Shown here: positions 14,654-23,608 of the stretch, in pieces
Layout of the letters: the number at the start of each line of letters is the position of its first letter
Numbering within the stretch: position 1 is the first letter of the stretch
Assembly: GCA_005116955.1 (NCBI GenBank)
Contig: SWDI01000001.1
Coordinates: 365,822-415,428, forward strand
DNA length: 49,607 nt
From: Nitrospira sp.
Lineage (GTDB): Bacteria; Nitrospirota; Nitrospiria; Nitrospirales; Nitrospiraceae
Reading direction: 5' to 3'
Made by a program: the position numbers and the translations under genes
The notes under the pieces: model-generated
What the model was told of the DNA's origin: nothing
What the model saw: the letters and a program-made list of their open reading frames with translations, nothing else
Databases searched by the model: none

Positions 14654-16207
14654 ATGATCGCTCTGGTATTGGCCCTTATGACCCTCCTGCCAATGGCCGC
14701 ACTGGCGGAACCGACTCATGATTCCAGCGCATTGAAAGCGCAGTCGACACGCACCGCTCCACTGAGCATTGGCGAAGTTCTGGCTCGCATCGAGTTGACG
14801 CATCCTTTGCTGCAGGCAGCAGGGGCCGAGCGAGCGAGGGCCCGGGCGAAAATCCTCAAGGCGCTCGCGGCATGGGAACCGACGTTCAAGAACACTACAA
14901 GGACCCAACGTTATCAGACGTGGAATCTCACGACGTCTCCCACGATATTTGACACACACAATGGGGGATTTGCCGACACCAAGCTTGAGGTTGGGCATCC
15001 CTGGGGCTTCCGCGTCCAGGGAGGCGTGCGCAGCGGTTACGGAGATCACGGCAATCAAGGCGCTATTGCTATTATCCCTGATCTACAGGCCTTCTATGCT
15101 CAGCAGCAATTCATCGTCGGTGGGTCGTTCCAGCTGCTGCGCGGCCTCATGATCAACGAAGAGTATGCCGAATTTCAACAGGCCGAACTCGCGGCTCCGC
15201 AAGCGGAGATCAAGGTAGCGCAGAAGCGACAAGATCTCTATCTAGCCGGAGCCGTGCAGTACTGGGATTGGCAGGTTGCCGTTAAACAAGCCGAGATTGT
15301 GAAGCGCGCCTTGGCCGTGGCCGAAGACCGCCTGGTCCAAGTCGAAGGGTTGGCTAAGGGCGGGAAGGTCTCACCGCTCGATGTGATTGAGGTGAACCAA
15401 GAGGTGCAGAAGCGGCGAGAGGCAGCCATCTACGCTCAACGGAATGTGGAGTATGAGCAGTACAAACTGTCTCTCTATCTCTGGGAGAACGGCGAGCCGG
15501 TGACGCCACGACCTGAATGGGCGCCGGAATTCCAGGGCGAAACGCCACTCCCGACCAGCGCCGAGGTTGCCGCCTATAAAGTGGAGGCGAAAGAAGATCG
15601 GCCGGAAGTGCGGGACCTCTACATCGAAGCCAAGATGAACAATATCGACGTGAAGCTCGGCAAGAACAAACTGCTCCCGAAGTTGAGTCTTGAAGGGGGG
15701 CCGACCGACGGCGCCACGGACTGGATTGTGGGGATCGGGTATCGGATCGGCCTGCACACTGAGATGCCGTTGTTCCAGCGGGAAGGGCGTGGGAAGGTTA
15801 TGGCCGCGGAAGTGGGACAGCAACAATTGATGTTGAAACAGCGATATACAGAACAACAAGTTAACCTCGACGTGGATAACTGGCTGTCGGCCCAAGTGCG
15901 TGCCCGAGACCGGGTGGTGGCGTCGACGGAAGCGTTGCGGTTGGCCAAGACTCTGGAAGAAGGCGAGCGGACCCGGTTCAATATGGGGTCGACCACCGTG
16001 CTGTTCGTCAACCTCCGTGAGCGCAACGTGGTGGAATCAGCGTATCAGCTCTATCGGGCGCAGGCCGACTACGCCGTAGCGCGTGGAGGCATGCTGTGGG
16101 CTAGGGGCCTGTTGTCGAAGCCCTGGCCAACGGAGTCCTTGACGAAGTATGGGAATCCGCTGACGGCGGCGGGCATGAACGGCTACAAACAACCGGGCCG
16201 CGATTAA
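14654..16207 (+). CDS. TolC-like outer membrane efflux protein, first of three tandem copies
   Basis: The start ATG at 14654 is chosen because AGGAGCATCCTTC precedes it and the same leader occurs before the next two copies. A signal peptide ends at LPMAALA. Two outer-membrane efflux (OEP) repeats follow, with long helical segments such as EYAEFQQAELAAPQAEIKVA and the ARDRVVASTEALRLAKTLEE region. TolC-type trimers form the outer-membrane and periplasmic channel of type I secretion and RND pumps. The sequence around residues 160-280 is nearly identical to the copies downstream. Downstream ABC and HlyD genes supply the other parts of a tripartite exporter. Confidence 0.88.
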   Translation: MIALVLALMTLLPMAALAEPTHDSSALKAQSTRTAPLSIGEVLARIELTHPLLQAAGAERARARAKILKALAAWEPTFKNTTRTQRYQTWNLTTSPTIFDTHNGGFADTKLEVGHPWGFRVQGGVRSGYGDHGNQGAIAIIPDLQAFYAQQQFIVGGSFQLLRGLMINEEYAEFQQAELAAPQAEIKVAQKRQDLYLAGAVQYWDWQVAVKQAEIVKRALAVAEDRLVQVEGLAKGGKVSPLDVIEVNQEVQKRREAAIYAQRNVEYEQYKLSLYLWENGEPVTPRPEWAPEFQGETPLPTSAEVAAYKVEAKEDRPEVRDLYIEAKMNNIDVKLGKNKLLPKLSLEGGPTDGATDWIVGIGYRIGLHTEMPLFQREGRGKVMAAEVGQQQLMLKQRYTEQQVNLDVDNWLSAQVRARDRVVASTEALRLAKTLEEGERTRFNMGSTTVLFVNLRERNVVESAYQLYRAQADYAVARGGMLWARGLLSKPWPTESLTKYGNPLTAAGMNGYKQPGRD

Positions 16208-16230
16208 TCCGGCACAAGGAGCATCCTGCG

Positions 16231-17775
16231 ATGGCCGCTCTCTTACTCGTGATTCTGATCTTGCTTCCCGTGGCGGTACTGGCGGAACCGGTGCACGATT
16301 CCAGCGCATTGAAAGCCCAGTCTGCCCGCACCGAGCCCTTAACCATCAGCGAAGTACTGGCCCGTATTGAGTTGACGCATCCGCTGCTTCGGGCGGCTGG
16401 CGTTGAACGGATGCAGGCCCGAGCAAAGATCCTGAAGGCCCTCGGAGCCTGGGAACCGACGCTTAAAAACATTACAGAGGCCGCTCGTTTCCAGACCTTT
16501 AATTTCCTGAGTACTGTTGATGAGAATACCGGTGGATTTAACGATACCAAGCTCGAGGTCGGGCATCCCTGGGGCTTTCGGGTCGGTGGTGGCATCCGCA
16601 ACGGTATTGGGGATCAGTATACGCAACACGTCCATGCAAAGATCCCTGATGTCCTGCTCTTCTATCCGCAACAGCAAATGATCTTCGCTGGGTCGGGCAA
16701 GCTGCTGCGTGGCCTCATGGTCAACGACGAGTACGCGGAGTTTCAAAAGGCCGAACTCGCAGGGCCGCAGGCGGAGATCGCGGTGGCGCAGAAACGACAG
16801 GATCTCTATCTCGCCGGGGCTGTGCAGTACTGGGATTGGCAAGTGGCTGTGAAGCAGGGTGAAATGGTGAAGCGCGTGTTGGCGGTGGCCGAAGAACGCT
16901 TGGTCCAGATCCAAGGGATGGCCAAGGGTGGAAAGGTGGCGCCGCTCGATGTCATTGAGGCCAGTCAAGAAGTGCAGGGCAGGCGAGAGGCCGCCATCTA
17001 CGCGCAACGGAAGATAGAGTATGAGCAGTACAAACTGTCTCTCTATCTCTGGGAGAACGGCGAGCCAGTGACGCCGCGCCCGGAATGGGCACCGGAATTC
17101 CAGGGTGAAACGCCGCTCCCGACCGGAGAGCAGATTGCTGCGAACAAAGTAGCGGCGAAAGAAGATCGGCCGGAAGTGCGGGACCTCTACATCGAAGCCA
17201 AAAAGAACAATATCGATCTCAAGCTCGCCAAGAACTACCTCCTCCCACAGTTTGATTTTAAGGGGGGGCGAATGGATGCTGCTGCGGACTGGCTGATGGG
17301 AGTCGGCTATGGGTTCGAAACCAAGTTCGCGATGCCGCTCTTCCAGCGAGAAGGGCGTGGGAAGGTCATGTATGCGGAGGCGGACCAGCAACAATTGGCC
17401 TTCAAACAGCTGTACACCGAGCAACAAGTCAGTATTGACGTGGATAATTGGCTTTCGGCCCAAGTGCGGGCCAGAGACCGGGTAAAGGCAGCGACGGAAG
17501 CCTTGCGGTTGGCGAAGACGCTGGAGGAAGGCGAGCGGACCCGGTTCAATATGGGCGCGAGCACAGTCCTCTTTGTGAACCTCCGTGAGCGCAACGTGGT
17601 GGAATCAGCGTACAAGCTGTATCGGGCGCAAGCCGACTACGCCGTCTCGCGTGGAGGCATGTTGTACGCCACGGGCGCCTTGGCGAAGCCATGGCCTGAA
17701 AGCGAATTGGCCAAGTACGGGAACCCCCTGACGGCGGCAGGCGCGTACGGGTTTAAACAGCAGGGCCGTGATTAA
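16231..17775 (+). CDS. TolC-like outer membrane efflux protein, second tandem copy
   Basis: This 514-aa paralogue starts at ATG 16231, with the shared AAGGAGCATCCT leader 23 bp after the first copy ends. The signal peptide ends VAVLAEP and the mature N-terminus VHDSSALKAQS matches the other copies. The block RQDLYLAGAVQYWDWQVAVK and the C-terminal LRERNVVESAYKLYRAQADY are almost unchanged between copies. The region around residues 80-150 and the beta-barrel segment near 330-380 differ most, which suggests different channels or pairing surfaces. Confidence 0.88.
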   Translation: MAALLLVILILLPVAVLAEPVHDSSALKAQSARTEPLTISEVLARIELTHPLLRAAGVERMQARAKILKALGAWEPTLKNITEAARFQTFNFLSTVDENTGGFNDTKLEVGHPWGFRVGGGIRNGIGDQYTQHVHAKIPDVLLFYPQQQMIFAGSGKLLRGLMVNDEYAEFQKAELAGPQAEIAVAQKRQDLYLAGAVQYWDWQVAVKQGEMVKRVLAVAEERLVQIQGMAKGGKVAPLDVIEASQEVQGRREAAIYAQRKIEYEQYKLSLYLWENGEPVTPRPEWAPEFQGETPLPTGEQIAANKVAAKEDRPEVRDLYIEAKKNNIDLKLAKNYLLPQFDFKGGRMDAAADWLMGVGYGFETKFAMPLFQREGRGKVMYAEADQQQLAFKQLYTEQQVSIDVDNWLSAQVRARDRVKAATEALRLAKTLEEGERTRFNMGASTVLFVNLRERNVVESAYKLYRAQADYAVSRGGMLYATGALAKPWPESELAKYGNPLTAAGAYGFKQQGRD

Positions 17776-17800
17776 TTCAGCAACAAAGGAGCATCCTTCC

Positions 17801-19390
17801 TTGATCCTTCTATTGCTGTTCTCGTTGATGATGGTGCCGACGACCGCACTGGCGGAACCCGTGCACGATTCAAGCGCGTTGAAAGCGCAGTCTTCCCGCA
17901 CGGCTCCTCTGACCATTGAGGAAGTGCTGGCCAGGATTGAGTTGACCCATCCGCTGCTCAGGGCCACAGGGCTCGAGCGGGCACAGGCTCGGGCGAAAGT
18001 CCTGAAGGCGTTGGCTGCGTGGGAGCCGAAGTTTCGGAACGAGCTCGAGGTTGACCGGTATCAAACGTATAATCTGACGAACGTTGTTGGCCCGAATATC
18101 TTGATCGCTGGCTATAACGATACCATGCTCAAGGTTGGGCACCCATGGGGCTGGGAAATCTACGGCGGGATCCGTAGCGGCCTTGGGGATAGAAGTACTC
18201 TCGGTGGCTTCGATGGTGTCAGGCTCCAACGTGTTGTGAGTCCTGGGGTGGCGATCCCGCAAGATCTGCAAGGTTTCTATCCACAGCAAATGTTGATCAT
18301 CGGCGGAGCCTTTAATCTCCTGCAAGGATTCATGGTCAACGAAGAGTATGCGGAGTTTCAACAGGCGGAGCTCGCCGGGCCGCAAGCCGAGATAAAGGTG
18401 GCCCAGAAACGGCAAGATCTCTATCTCGCCGGGGCTGTGCAATACTGGGATTGGCAGGTCGCCGTCAAGCAGGCCGATGTCGTGAGGCGTGCGCTGGGGG
18501 TCGCGGAGGAGCGCTATCGCATGGTGGAAGGCAGATCCAAAGCCGGCGCGGTGGCACCGATCGACGTGGTCGAAGCCAAAGAAGAAGTTCAGCGGCGTCG
18601 AGAGGCGGCTATTGCCGCGCAACGGAAGGTTGAGTACGAACAGTATAAGCTGGCACTCTTTCTCTGGGAGGACGGAGATCCGGTGACACCGAGACCTGAA
18701 TGGGCCCCAGAGTTTCAGGGGGAAACGCCGTTGCCGAGCGAAGAGGATGTGGCGGCCTTCAAGGTGGAAGCCACGGAGGATCGTCCAGAAGTGCGCAATC
18801 TCTACATTGAAGCCAAATTGAATAATGTTGAACTGAAATTGGCGAAGAATAAGCTACTTCCAAAGCTCACGATTTCGGGGGGGCCGGTGACGGGCGGTAT
18901 CTACTTTTTCGGAGGGTTCGCCTACCATATGAATGCTCTCTTCAGTATGCCCTTGTACAATCGGGCAGCCCGAGGGAAGGTCCTTCATGCGGAGGCTGAG
19001 CAGACACGGTTGTCCTATAAGCAGGCCTACACAGAGCGTGAGGTTCAGATTGACGTGGACAACTGGCTGTCTGCCCAAGTGCGGGCCAGAGACCGAGTGA
19101 GGGCTGCAACGGAAGCGTTACGCTTGGCAAAGACATTGGAAGAGGGTGAACGATCTCGATTCAATATGGGGGCGACCAGCATTCTCTTTGTCAACCTGCG
19201 TGAGCGCAACGTCGTTGAGGCATCTTATGAACTCTACCGCGCCCAAGCCGACTATGTAGTGTCCCGTGGGGGGATGTTGTATGCAAGAGGGGCGCTGGCG
19301 AAACCAGTGGATGAAAAGGTACTTGCCAAATATGGTGATCCGTTACAGGCAGCAGGGTCCTCAGGCCGTAAGCTGCCTGGACGTGACTAG
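17801..19390 (+). CDS. TolC-like outer membrane efflux protein, third tandem copy
   Basis: I take the TTG at 17801 as the start: the AAGGAGCATCCT leader found before the other two copies precedes it by about the same distance, and the signal peptide (LILLLLFSLMMVPTTALA) begins right there. A GTG at 17768 overlapping the previous stop codon is the alternative. This copy (529 aa) carries an extra stretch of about 15-20 residues near residue 140 and is the most diverged of the three. It is followed after 130 bp by the ABC gene. Confidence 0.87.
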   Translation: MILLLLFSLMMVPTTALAEPVHDSSALKAQSSRTAPLTIEEVLARIELTHPLLRATGLERAQARAKVLKALAAWEPKFRNELEVDRYQTYNLTNVVGPNILIAGYNDTMLKVGHPWGWEIYGGIRSGLGDRSTLGGFDGVRLQRVVSPGVAIPQDLQGFYPQQMLIIGGAFNLLQGFMVNEEYAEFQQAELAGPQAEIKVAQKRQDLYLAGAVQYWDWQVAVKQADVVRRALGVAEERYRMVEGRSKAGAVAPIDVVEAKEEVQRRREAAIAAQRKVEYEQYKLALFLWEDGDPVTPRPEWAPEFQGETPLPSEEDVAAFKVEATEDRPEVRNLYIEAKLNNVELKLAKNKLLPKLTISGGPVTGGIYFFGGFAYHMNALFSMPLYNRAARGKVLHAEAEQTRLSYKQAYTEREVQIDVDNWLSAQVRARDRVRAATEALRLAKTLEEGERSRFNMGATSILFVNLRERNVVEASYELYRAQADYVVSRGGMLYARGALAKPVDEKVLAKYGDPLQAAGSSGRKLPGRD

Positions 19391-19520
19391 GCTGTGCATA
19401 GGGTTGGTGGTAGTAGATAGTTCGTTCGGTGGATTGGAAATAAAGTCTCGAACATGATCTAGTTTCGTAGGGGGATAAGGGGCCGATGATTCACATTTTG
19501 ACTTATTACTGGGGGTGGTC

Positions 19521-21197
19521 ATGAAAGAACCTCAGGGCGAAGGTTCCAAGGGGCTGTTCGAAGCGCTGATGAAGCAGCTGTCCGTGGCCATGAAGGCTGA
19601 GAAAAAAATCATGAGTTTGATTTTTTCTTATGCGCTGGCCGTCGGGTTCTTTTCTCTTATCATCCCGTTGACCGTGCAGGAATTGGTCAGCACCTTTTCC
19701 TATGCGGTTCAGCCGGTCATGATCTGGACGTTGACCGGCATTATGCTGTCGGTGCTGTTGTTTGTCGGCCTGTTCAAGACCTTCCACTTCTACGCGGTGG
19801 ATGTCGTGCAACGCCGCATCTTTGCACGAGTCACGGTTGCGATGGTGGACCAGCTTCCTCGGAATCGTTTTAAAGGTGCACGGCCTGAAATCGCGAACTA
19901 CTTTATGGAAACGGTCTTCATGCAACGTGCCCTGTCCACGCTGCTGATCGACCTGATCAATGTCGTGGTGGGTGGTACGGTCGGCATGATTGTGTTGGTC
20001 GTCTACCATCCCTATTTCCTCATGTACAACCTTCTGCTTATGGCTGGGTTTGCCATCACGTTCTTCGTGCTGTCCCGTGGTGCCCTCAAGACGACCCTCG
20101 CGATGTCTCACGCGAAATACGACGTCTTCAATTTCGTTCAAGAGGTTTCAAAGAATGCACTGCAGCTGAAGGCCACTGACAGCCGCCCGTTTCTCATGAA
20201 CAAAACAAACGAGCTCGTCAATCGGTATGTTGAAGCTCGGAAGGCGCGGTTTTCGGTTCTCGTGCGGCAATACGTCGGTTCGGTCGGTGGACAAGCCATC
20301 GCACAAGCCGGAGCGCTTGGCATCGCAGCCACGCTCATGGCAGCCGGGCAGCTGACTCTGGGGCAGTTAGTCGCTGTTCAAGCGGTTGTGAGTGCACTCG
20401 TCATCAATTTCGACTCCCTGATCAAGAACATGGGGTTTGTGTACTATTTCTTCGCCTCCCTGACCCACCTTGATGAGGCCTTTAGTCAGGAGCAGGATCA
20501 GGTCTCAACCGAATCAACGGTGGCGTTGCCCAAGCACTTGGCTCAAGGAGTTCGGGTTACCTGCAAAGGCGTGAGTTTGGTTCACAGTGGGGTATCCGTA
20601 TTCGATGGCTTCAACCTGGATGTTGCACCGGGTGAGAAACTTGGTATCTACGCTCGGACCACGGGGGCCAAAACAGCTCTGGCCAGAGTATTGGGTGGCC
20701 TGGAAGTTCCAACGAATGGCGTTGTTCAGTACAATGGGGTTGACCTCCGCTATATTGACGGGAATGCCATCAACCAATGCCGCAGTGTCATGATCGACTC
20801 TCAATTGTCGCTGGTGAAGGGAACCATCGAAGAAAATATTGTGATGGGACGTTCCTATGTCACGTATGACGACCTCAACTGGGCCCTCCGCTTCGTCGAA
20901 CTTGAAGAAGATGTCGAAGGGTTGCCACGTGGAGTCAAGTCCGATGTCTCTTCGCTAGGAGAATCCCTTTCGCCGACGCACATTGTGCAGATCCTCCTGG
21001 CCAGAGCCATTTTGGGACGTCCGCAAGTTCTGATATTTGATGGCCTTATTCACTCGTTCGAGCCGTCGTTGCGTGAGCGTATCTTGCGTCGGCTGTGCTC
21101 AAAAGATGAAGCCTGGTCCGTGATTTTCGTCTCGACGGATCCCAATCTTACGGATCATGCGGATCGTCGCATCATGCTGCATCATGCTCATGCGTAA
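19521..21197 (+). CDS. ABC exporter (membrane domain fused to a degenerate ATPase domain)
   Basis: About 330 residues form a six-helix ABC exporter membrane domain, followed by a nucleotide-binding domain. ATP motifs are strongly altered. Walker A reads ARTTGAKTA, keeping Lys384 but not the glycine pattern. The Q-loop is IDSQ with Gln out of register. The signature LSGGQ reads LSPTH (483-487). Walker B keeps Asp507, but the catalytic Glu is Gly508, and the switch His is Thr539. Hydrolysis is thus unlikely, although nucleotide binding may remain. Start ATG 19521 follows GGGGGTGG; the GTG six bases earlier is less likely. TolC copies lie upstream and an HlyD adaptor downstream, as in type I secretion. 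The substrate is unknown. Confidence 0.85.
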   Translation: MKEPQGEGSKGLFEALMKQLSVAMKAEKKIMSLIFSYALAVGFFSLIIPLTVQELVSTFSYAVQPVMIWTLTGIMLSVLLFVGLFKTFHFYAVDVVQRRIFARVTVAMVDQLPRNRFKGARPEIANYFMETVFMQRALSTLLIDLINVVVGGTVGMIVLVVYHPYFLMYNLLLMAGFAITFFVLSRGALKTTLAMSHAKYDVFNFVQEVSKNALQLKATDSRPFLMNKTNELVNRYVEARKARFSVLVRQYVGSVGGQAIAQAGALGIAATLMAAGQLTLGQLVAVQAVVSALVINFDSLIKNMGFVYYFFASLTHLDEAFSQEQDQVSTESTVALPKHLAQGVRVTCKGVSLVHSGVSVFDGFNLDVAPGEKLGIYARTTGAKTALARVLGGLEVPTNGVVQYNGVDLRYIDGNAINQCRSVMIDSQLSLVKGTIEENIVMGRSYVTYDDLNWALRFVELEEDVEGLPRGVKSDVSSLGESLSPTHIVQILLARAILGRPQVLIFDGLIHSFEPSLRERILRRLCSKDEAWSVIFVSTDPNLTDHADRRIMLHHAHA

Positions 21198-21242
21198 GCG
21201 ATTGGAACGGCAAATCAACACCGGTAAATTAATGGAGGCTCC

Positions 21243-22688
21243 ATGGCTAGCCTAGGTCGAGGTCTGGAAAACAGTGGAGAACGTGCGCTGGTCCGGCGAG
21301 GGGTCGGCTTAGAAGCGATCACCATCGAACAGGGGCCGGCATTGGCCAAGATGCCTTGCTGGGAGGCGGTACAGATTCCTAGGGGAATGTTCACGGCTTC
21401 TCGTGCCATTCTGACGATTCTATTGCTCTTTCTGATCATTCTCGAATTCGTACCCTGGACACAAACGATCCAGGCGTCTGGAAAAGTTTCCGCCTACACG
21501 CCATATGACCGGCCGCAGCAGATTGAGTCTCGGATTACAGGCCGTGTCAAAACCTGGCATATTTACGAAGGAGTCAAAGTCAAGAAGGGCGAACTTGTCG
21601 GCGAGTTGGAAGATTACGATCCAACCTTTATGGCGCCCGAGATCCTCCCCCTCTTCGAACAACGCAAGGTAGCGTTGGAGCAAACTCGCCAGGCAGCGAT
21701 GTCCAGGGCTGATCAGCTGACGAAAAGAATCGGGGAGATGAAAAAGTTGGTGCAGGCTGCCGTGCCCTCGGCGGAGGCCCGCGTGGTCGAGGCAGATAAT
21801 AAAGTGCGTGAGGCTCAGCAGAAGGTTGAGCAGTACAAGATCGACGTGCACACGGCACAACTCAATGTCGACCGTCATCGGCAGCTTGTCCGGGACGGAC
21901 TGGTTTCCCAACGTGAACTTGAGCTCACGATTCAGACCGAGATCGGCACCAAGGCTGGTTTGCAGGCAGCACAGGCCGCTTTGTCGGGTGCCGAGCAGGG
22001 GCGGTCTGCCTTGAGCTTCGGTCGTGATCAAATCACCGCCGATGTGCAACAACGGCTCATGGATGCAATCGCATCACGTGACTCCGCCGTGGCGGAAGCC
22101 GCCAAGGCAACAGAGCAGTTGGCGGATATCTCCTACCGACAACAGGGGGTTCAGCAGCGTATCGAAGCCGCAAAGCTGTATGCGCCGATGGATGGCACGG
22201 TCGTCAAGATGGCTAAAGTCGGTCTCAATGAGACGGTCAAGCAGGGAGAAAACTTGGTCACTATTTCTCCATTAGCGTCTGATCCAGCCATTGAAATGAG
22301 GGCCGAAGGATTGGATTCCCCACTTTTGAAGCCTGGGCGAAAGGTTCGAATCCTCTTCTTTGGAGTCCCGGCCATTCCATTACCAGCTTGGCCTGGATTG
22401 ATGGCAGGAACTCGTGGCGGGGTGATCAAGGTCGTTGACCAGATTGACGATGGAAAAGGGAACTACCGATTCTGGGTTGTTCCTGATCCAGAAGATTCTC
22501 AACCATGGCCTGACCAGACTCAGGTGCGGCAGGGTACAAAGGTACTGGGCTGGGTGATCATGAATCGCGTCCCTCTGTGGTATGAACTGTGGCGGCGGTT
22601 TAACTTCTTCCCGCCGGACTATATAGAGCGGGATCCCAGCATATTTGAGATGTTCGCGCCTAAGGTGGCGGCACCGGGCGGTAAGTAG
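21243..22688 (+). CDS. HlyD-family periplasmic adaptor (membrane fusion protein)
   Basis: A cytoplasmic N-terminus of about 55 residues precedes one membrane helix (ILTILLLFLIILEF). A biotinyl-lipoyl-like half (ESRITGRVKTWHIYEGVKVKKG) follows, then a long coiled-coil hairpin (residues about 130-300, heptad-rich AEARVVEADNKVREAQQKVE), the second lipoyl half (APMDGTVVKMAKVGLNETVKQG) and a beta-barrel domain. This is the HlyD layout of type I secretion adaptors, linking the ABC exporter just upstream to a TolC channel. A GGAGG site precedes ATG 21243. A strong hairpin and a terminator follow, so it ends the operon. Confidence 0.9.
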   Translation: MASLGRGLENSGERALVRRGVGLEAITIEQGPALAKMPCWEAVQIPRGMFTASRAILTILLLFLIILEFVPWTQTIQASGKVSAYTPYDRPQQIESRITGRVKTWHIYEGVKVKKGELVGELEDYDPTFMAPEILPLFEQRKVALEQTRQAAMSRADQLTKRIGEMKKLVQAAVPSAEARVVEADNKVREAQQKVEQYKIDVHTAQLNVDRHRQLVRDGLVSQRELELTIQTEIGTKAGLQAAQAALSGAEQGRSALSFGRDQITADVQQRLMDAIASRDSAVAEAAKATEQLADISYRQQGVQQRIEAAKLYAPMDGTVVKMAKVGLNETVKQGENLVTISPLASDPAIEMRAEGLDSPLLKPGRKVRILFFGVPAIPLPAWPGLMAGTRGGVIKVVDQIDDGKGNYRFWVVPDPEDSQPWPDQTQVRQGTKVLGWVIMNRVPLWYELWRRFNFFPPDYIERDPSIFEMFAPKVAAPGGK

Positions 22689-22693
22689 TCGAT

Positions 22694-22718
22694 CGTGCCG
22701 CACCGATGGTGCGGCACG
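22694..22718 (+). terminator. Strong hairpin after the HlyD gene
   Basis: A perfect 11-bp GC-rich stem (CGTGCCGCACC with its complement) and a 3-nt loop begin 6 bp after the stop codon. The following sequence is only moderately T-rich, so it may act as a terminator or as an mRNA 3'-end stabiliser. Confidence 0.6.
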
Positions 22719-22736
22719 ACAGTTCTCCTTCTTGAA

Positions 22737-22769
22737 GATGGCTCAGGGTATCCCCCTGGGCCATCTTTG
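22737..22769 (+). terminator. Rho-independent terminator of the export operon
   Basis: A 12-bp stem (GATGGCTCAGGG pairing with CCCTGGGCCATC, one G-U pair) with a 5-nt loop is followed by TTTGTCT. Together with the hairpin 20 bp upstream it forms a double terminator. Confidence 0.7.
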
Positions 22770-23014
22770 TCTCCGTCGATTTTCCGGTGCAGGTTTATTT
22801 CTCCGACGCAGCATGATCGGCAGCCACAGCCCAGGCAGTTGTCTCGTTGTGTGTGCCGACCAGCGAATTGCTGTTAGCCCCGTATCCCGCTGAATTGTTC
22901 GAAGAGGTAATTGTCACACATCCAATCTCCTTGACCCCAATAGTTGGACTCGCTAAGGTGCCACTACTTTTTCTCTGGAAAGAGACTGCATGATGGACAT
23001 AGAAGGAGAGGTAG
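22770..23014. other. Intergenic region before purE
   Basis: After the terminator about 245 bp remain without a convincing gene. A minus-strand frame runs through it but starts inside purE and has no ribosome binding site. The promoter for purE-purK should lie in this stretch, but no clear -35/-10 pair stands out. Confidence 0.5.
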
Positions 23015-23608
23015 ATGATGGCCAGAATACTGCAGACAGCGAACCACTCTCGGGAACGAGCGAGCCGAGAGGTTAAGAACCGCAAGCCGCTTGTCGGGGT
23101 CTTGGGGGGGAGTAAATCGGATTTTCCTATTTTGGAAAAGGCCGGAGTGATTTTGGACGAGCTGAATATTCCCTATGAGCTACTCGTCGTTTCTGCACAT
23201 CGAACGCCGGATCGGCTCTTCGAGTACGCCACAACCGCTCCTGGCCGCGGGATCAAAGTGATCATTGCGGGGGCCGGAGGAGCCGCTCACCTTCCTGGCA
23301 TGTTGGCAGCAAAGACTCATCTTCCGGTGATTGGTGTCCCGATTCCTACAGAAAACCTTCGTGGCCTCGATTCCTTGTTGTCAATCGTTCAGATGCCCAA
23401 AGGTATTCCCGTGGCCACCGTGGCGATCGGAGGTGCCGAAAATGCTGGCCTCCTCGCAGGACAGATTTTAGCGGGAAGCCACTCTGAAATTGCCAAAAAC
23501 ATTAAGCGCTATCGGGCGGCTCAAACGAAGAGTGTTCTCAATTCTCCCGAGGCCAAGGGCACAGGTCTTGGTAACCTCGGAGCGGACGAGATGAGCCGAC
23601 GGCCGTGA
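23015..23608 (+). CDS. purE: N5-carboxyaminoimidazole ribonucleotide mutase
   Basis: PurE catalyses the conversion of N5-CAIR to CAIR in purine synthesis. [32 protein letters not shown] with the catalytic His, and the [16 protein letters not shown] loop are the family signatures. The protein has a longer than usual N-terminal tail of about 25 residues, supported by the GAAGGAGAGG site ahead of ATG 23015. Its stop codon overlaps the purK start, so the two are translationally coupled. Confidence 0.94.
   Translation: MMARILQTANHSRERASREVKNRKPLVGVLGGSKSDFPILEKAGVILDELNIPYELLVVSAHRTPDRLFEYATTAPGRGIKVIIAGAGGAAHLPGMLAAKTHLPVIGVPIPTENLRGLDSLLSIVQMPKGIPVATVAIGGAENAGLLAGQILAGSHSEIAKNIKRYRAAQTKSVLNSPEAKGTGLGNLGADEMSRRP

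Noticed and set aside
16339-17463. 374-aa open frame on the minus strand
   Set aside because: It is antisense to the second TolC copy; similar antisense frames appear opposite the other copies because their DNA is similar.
22795-23085. 96-aa minus-strand frame with a hydrophobic segment
   Set aside because: Its start is inside purE, no ribosome binding site is present, and the hydrophobic part overlaps the purE leader. A real small protein cannot be fully excluded.
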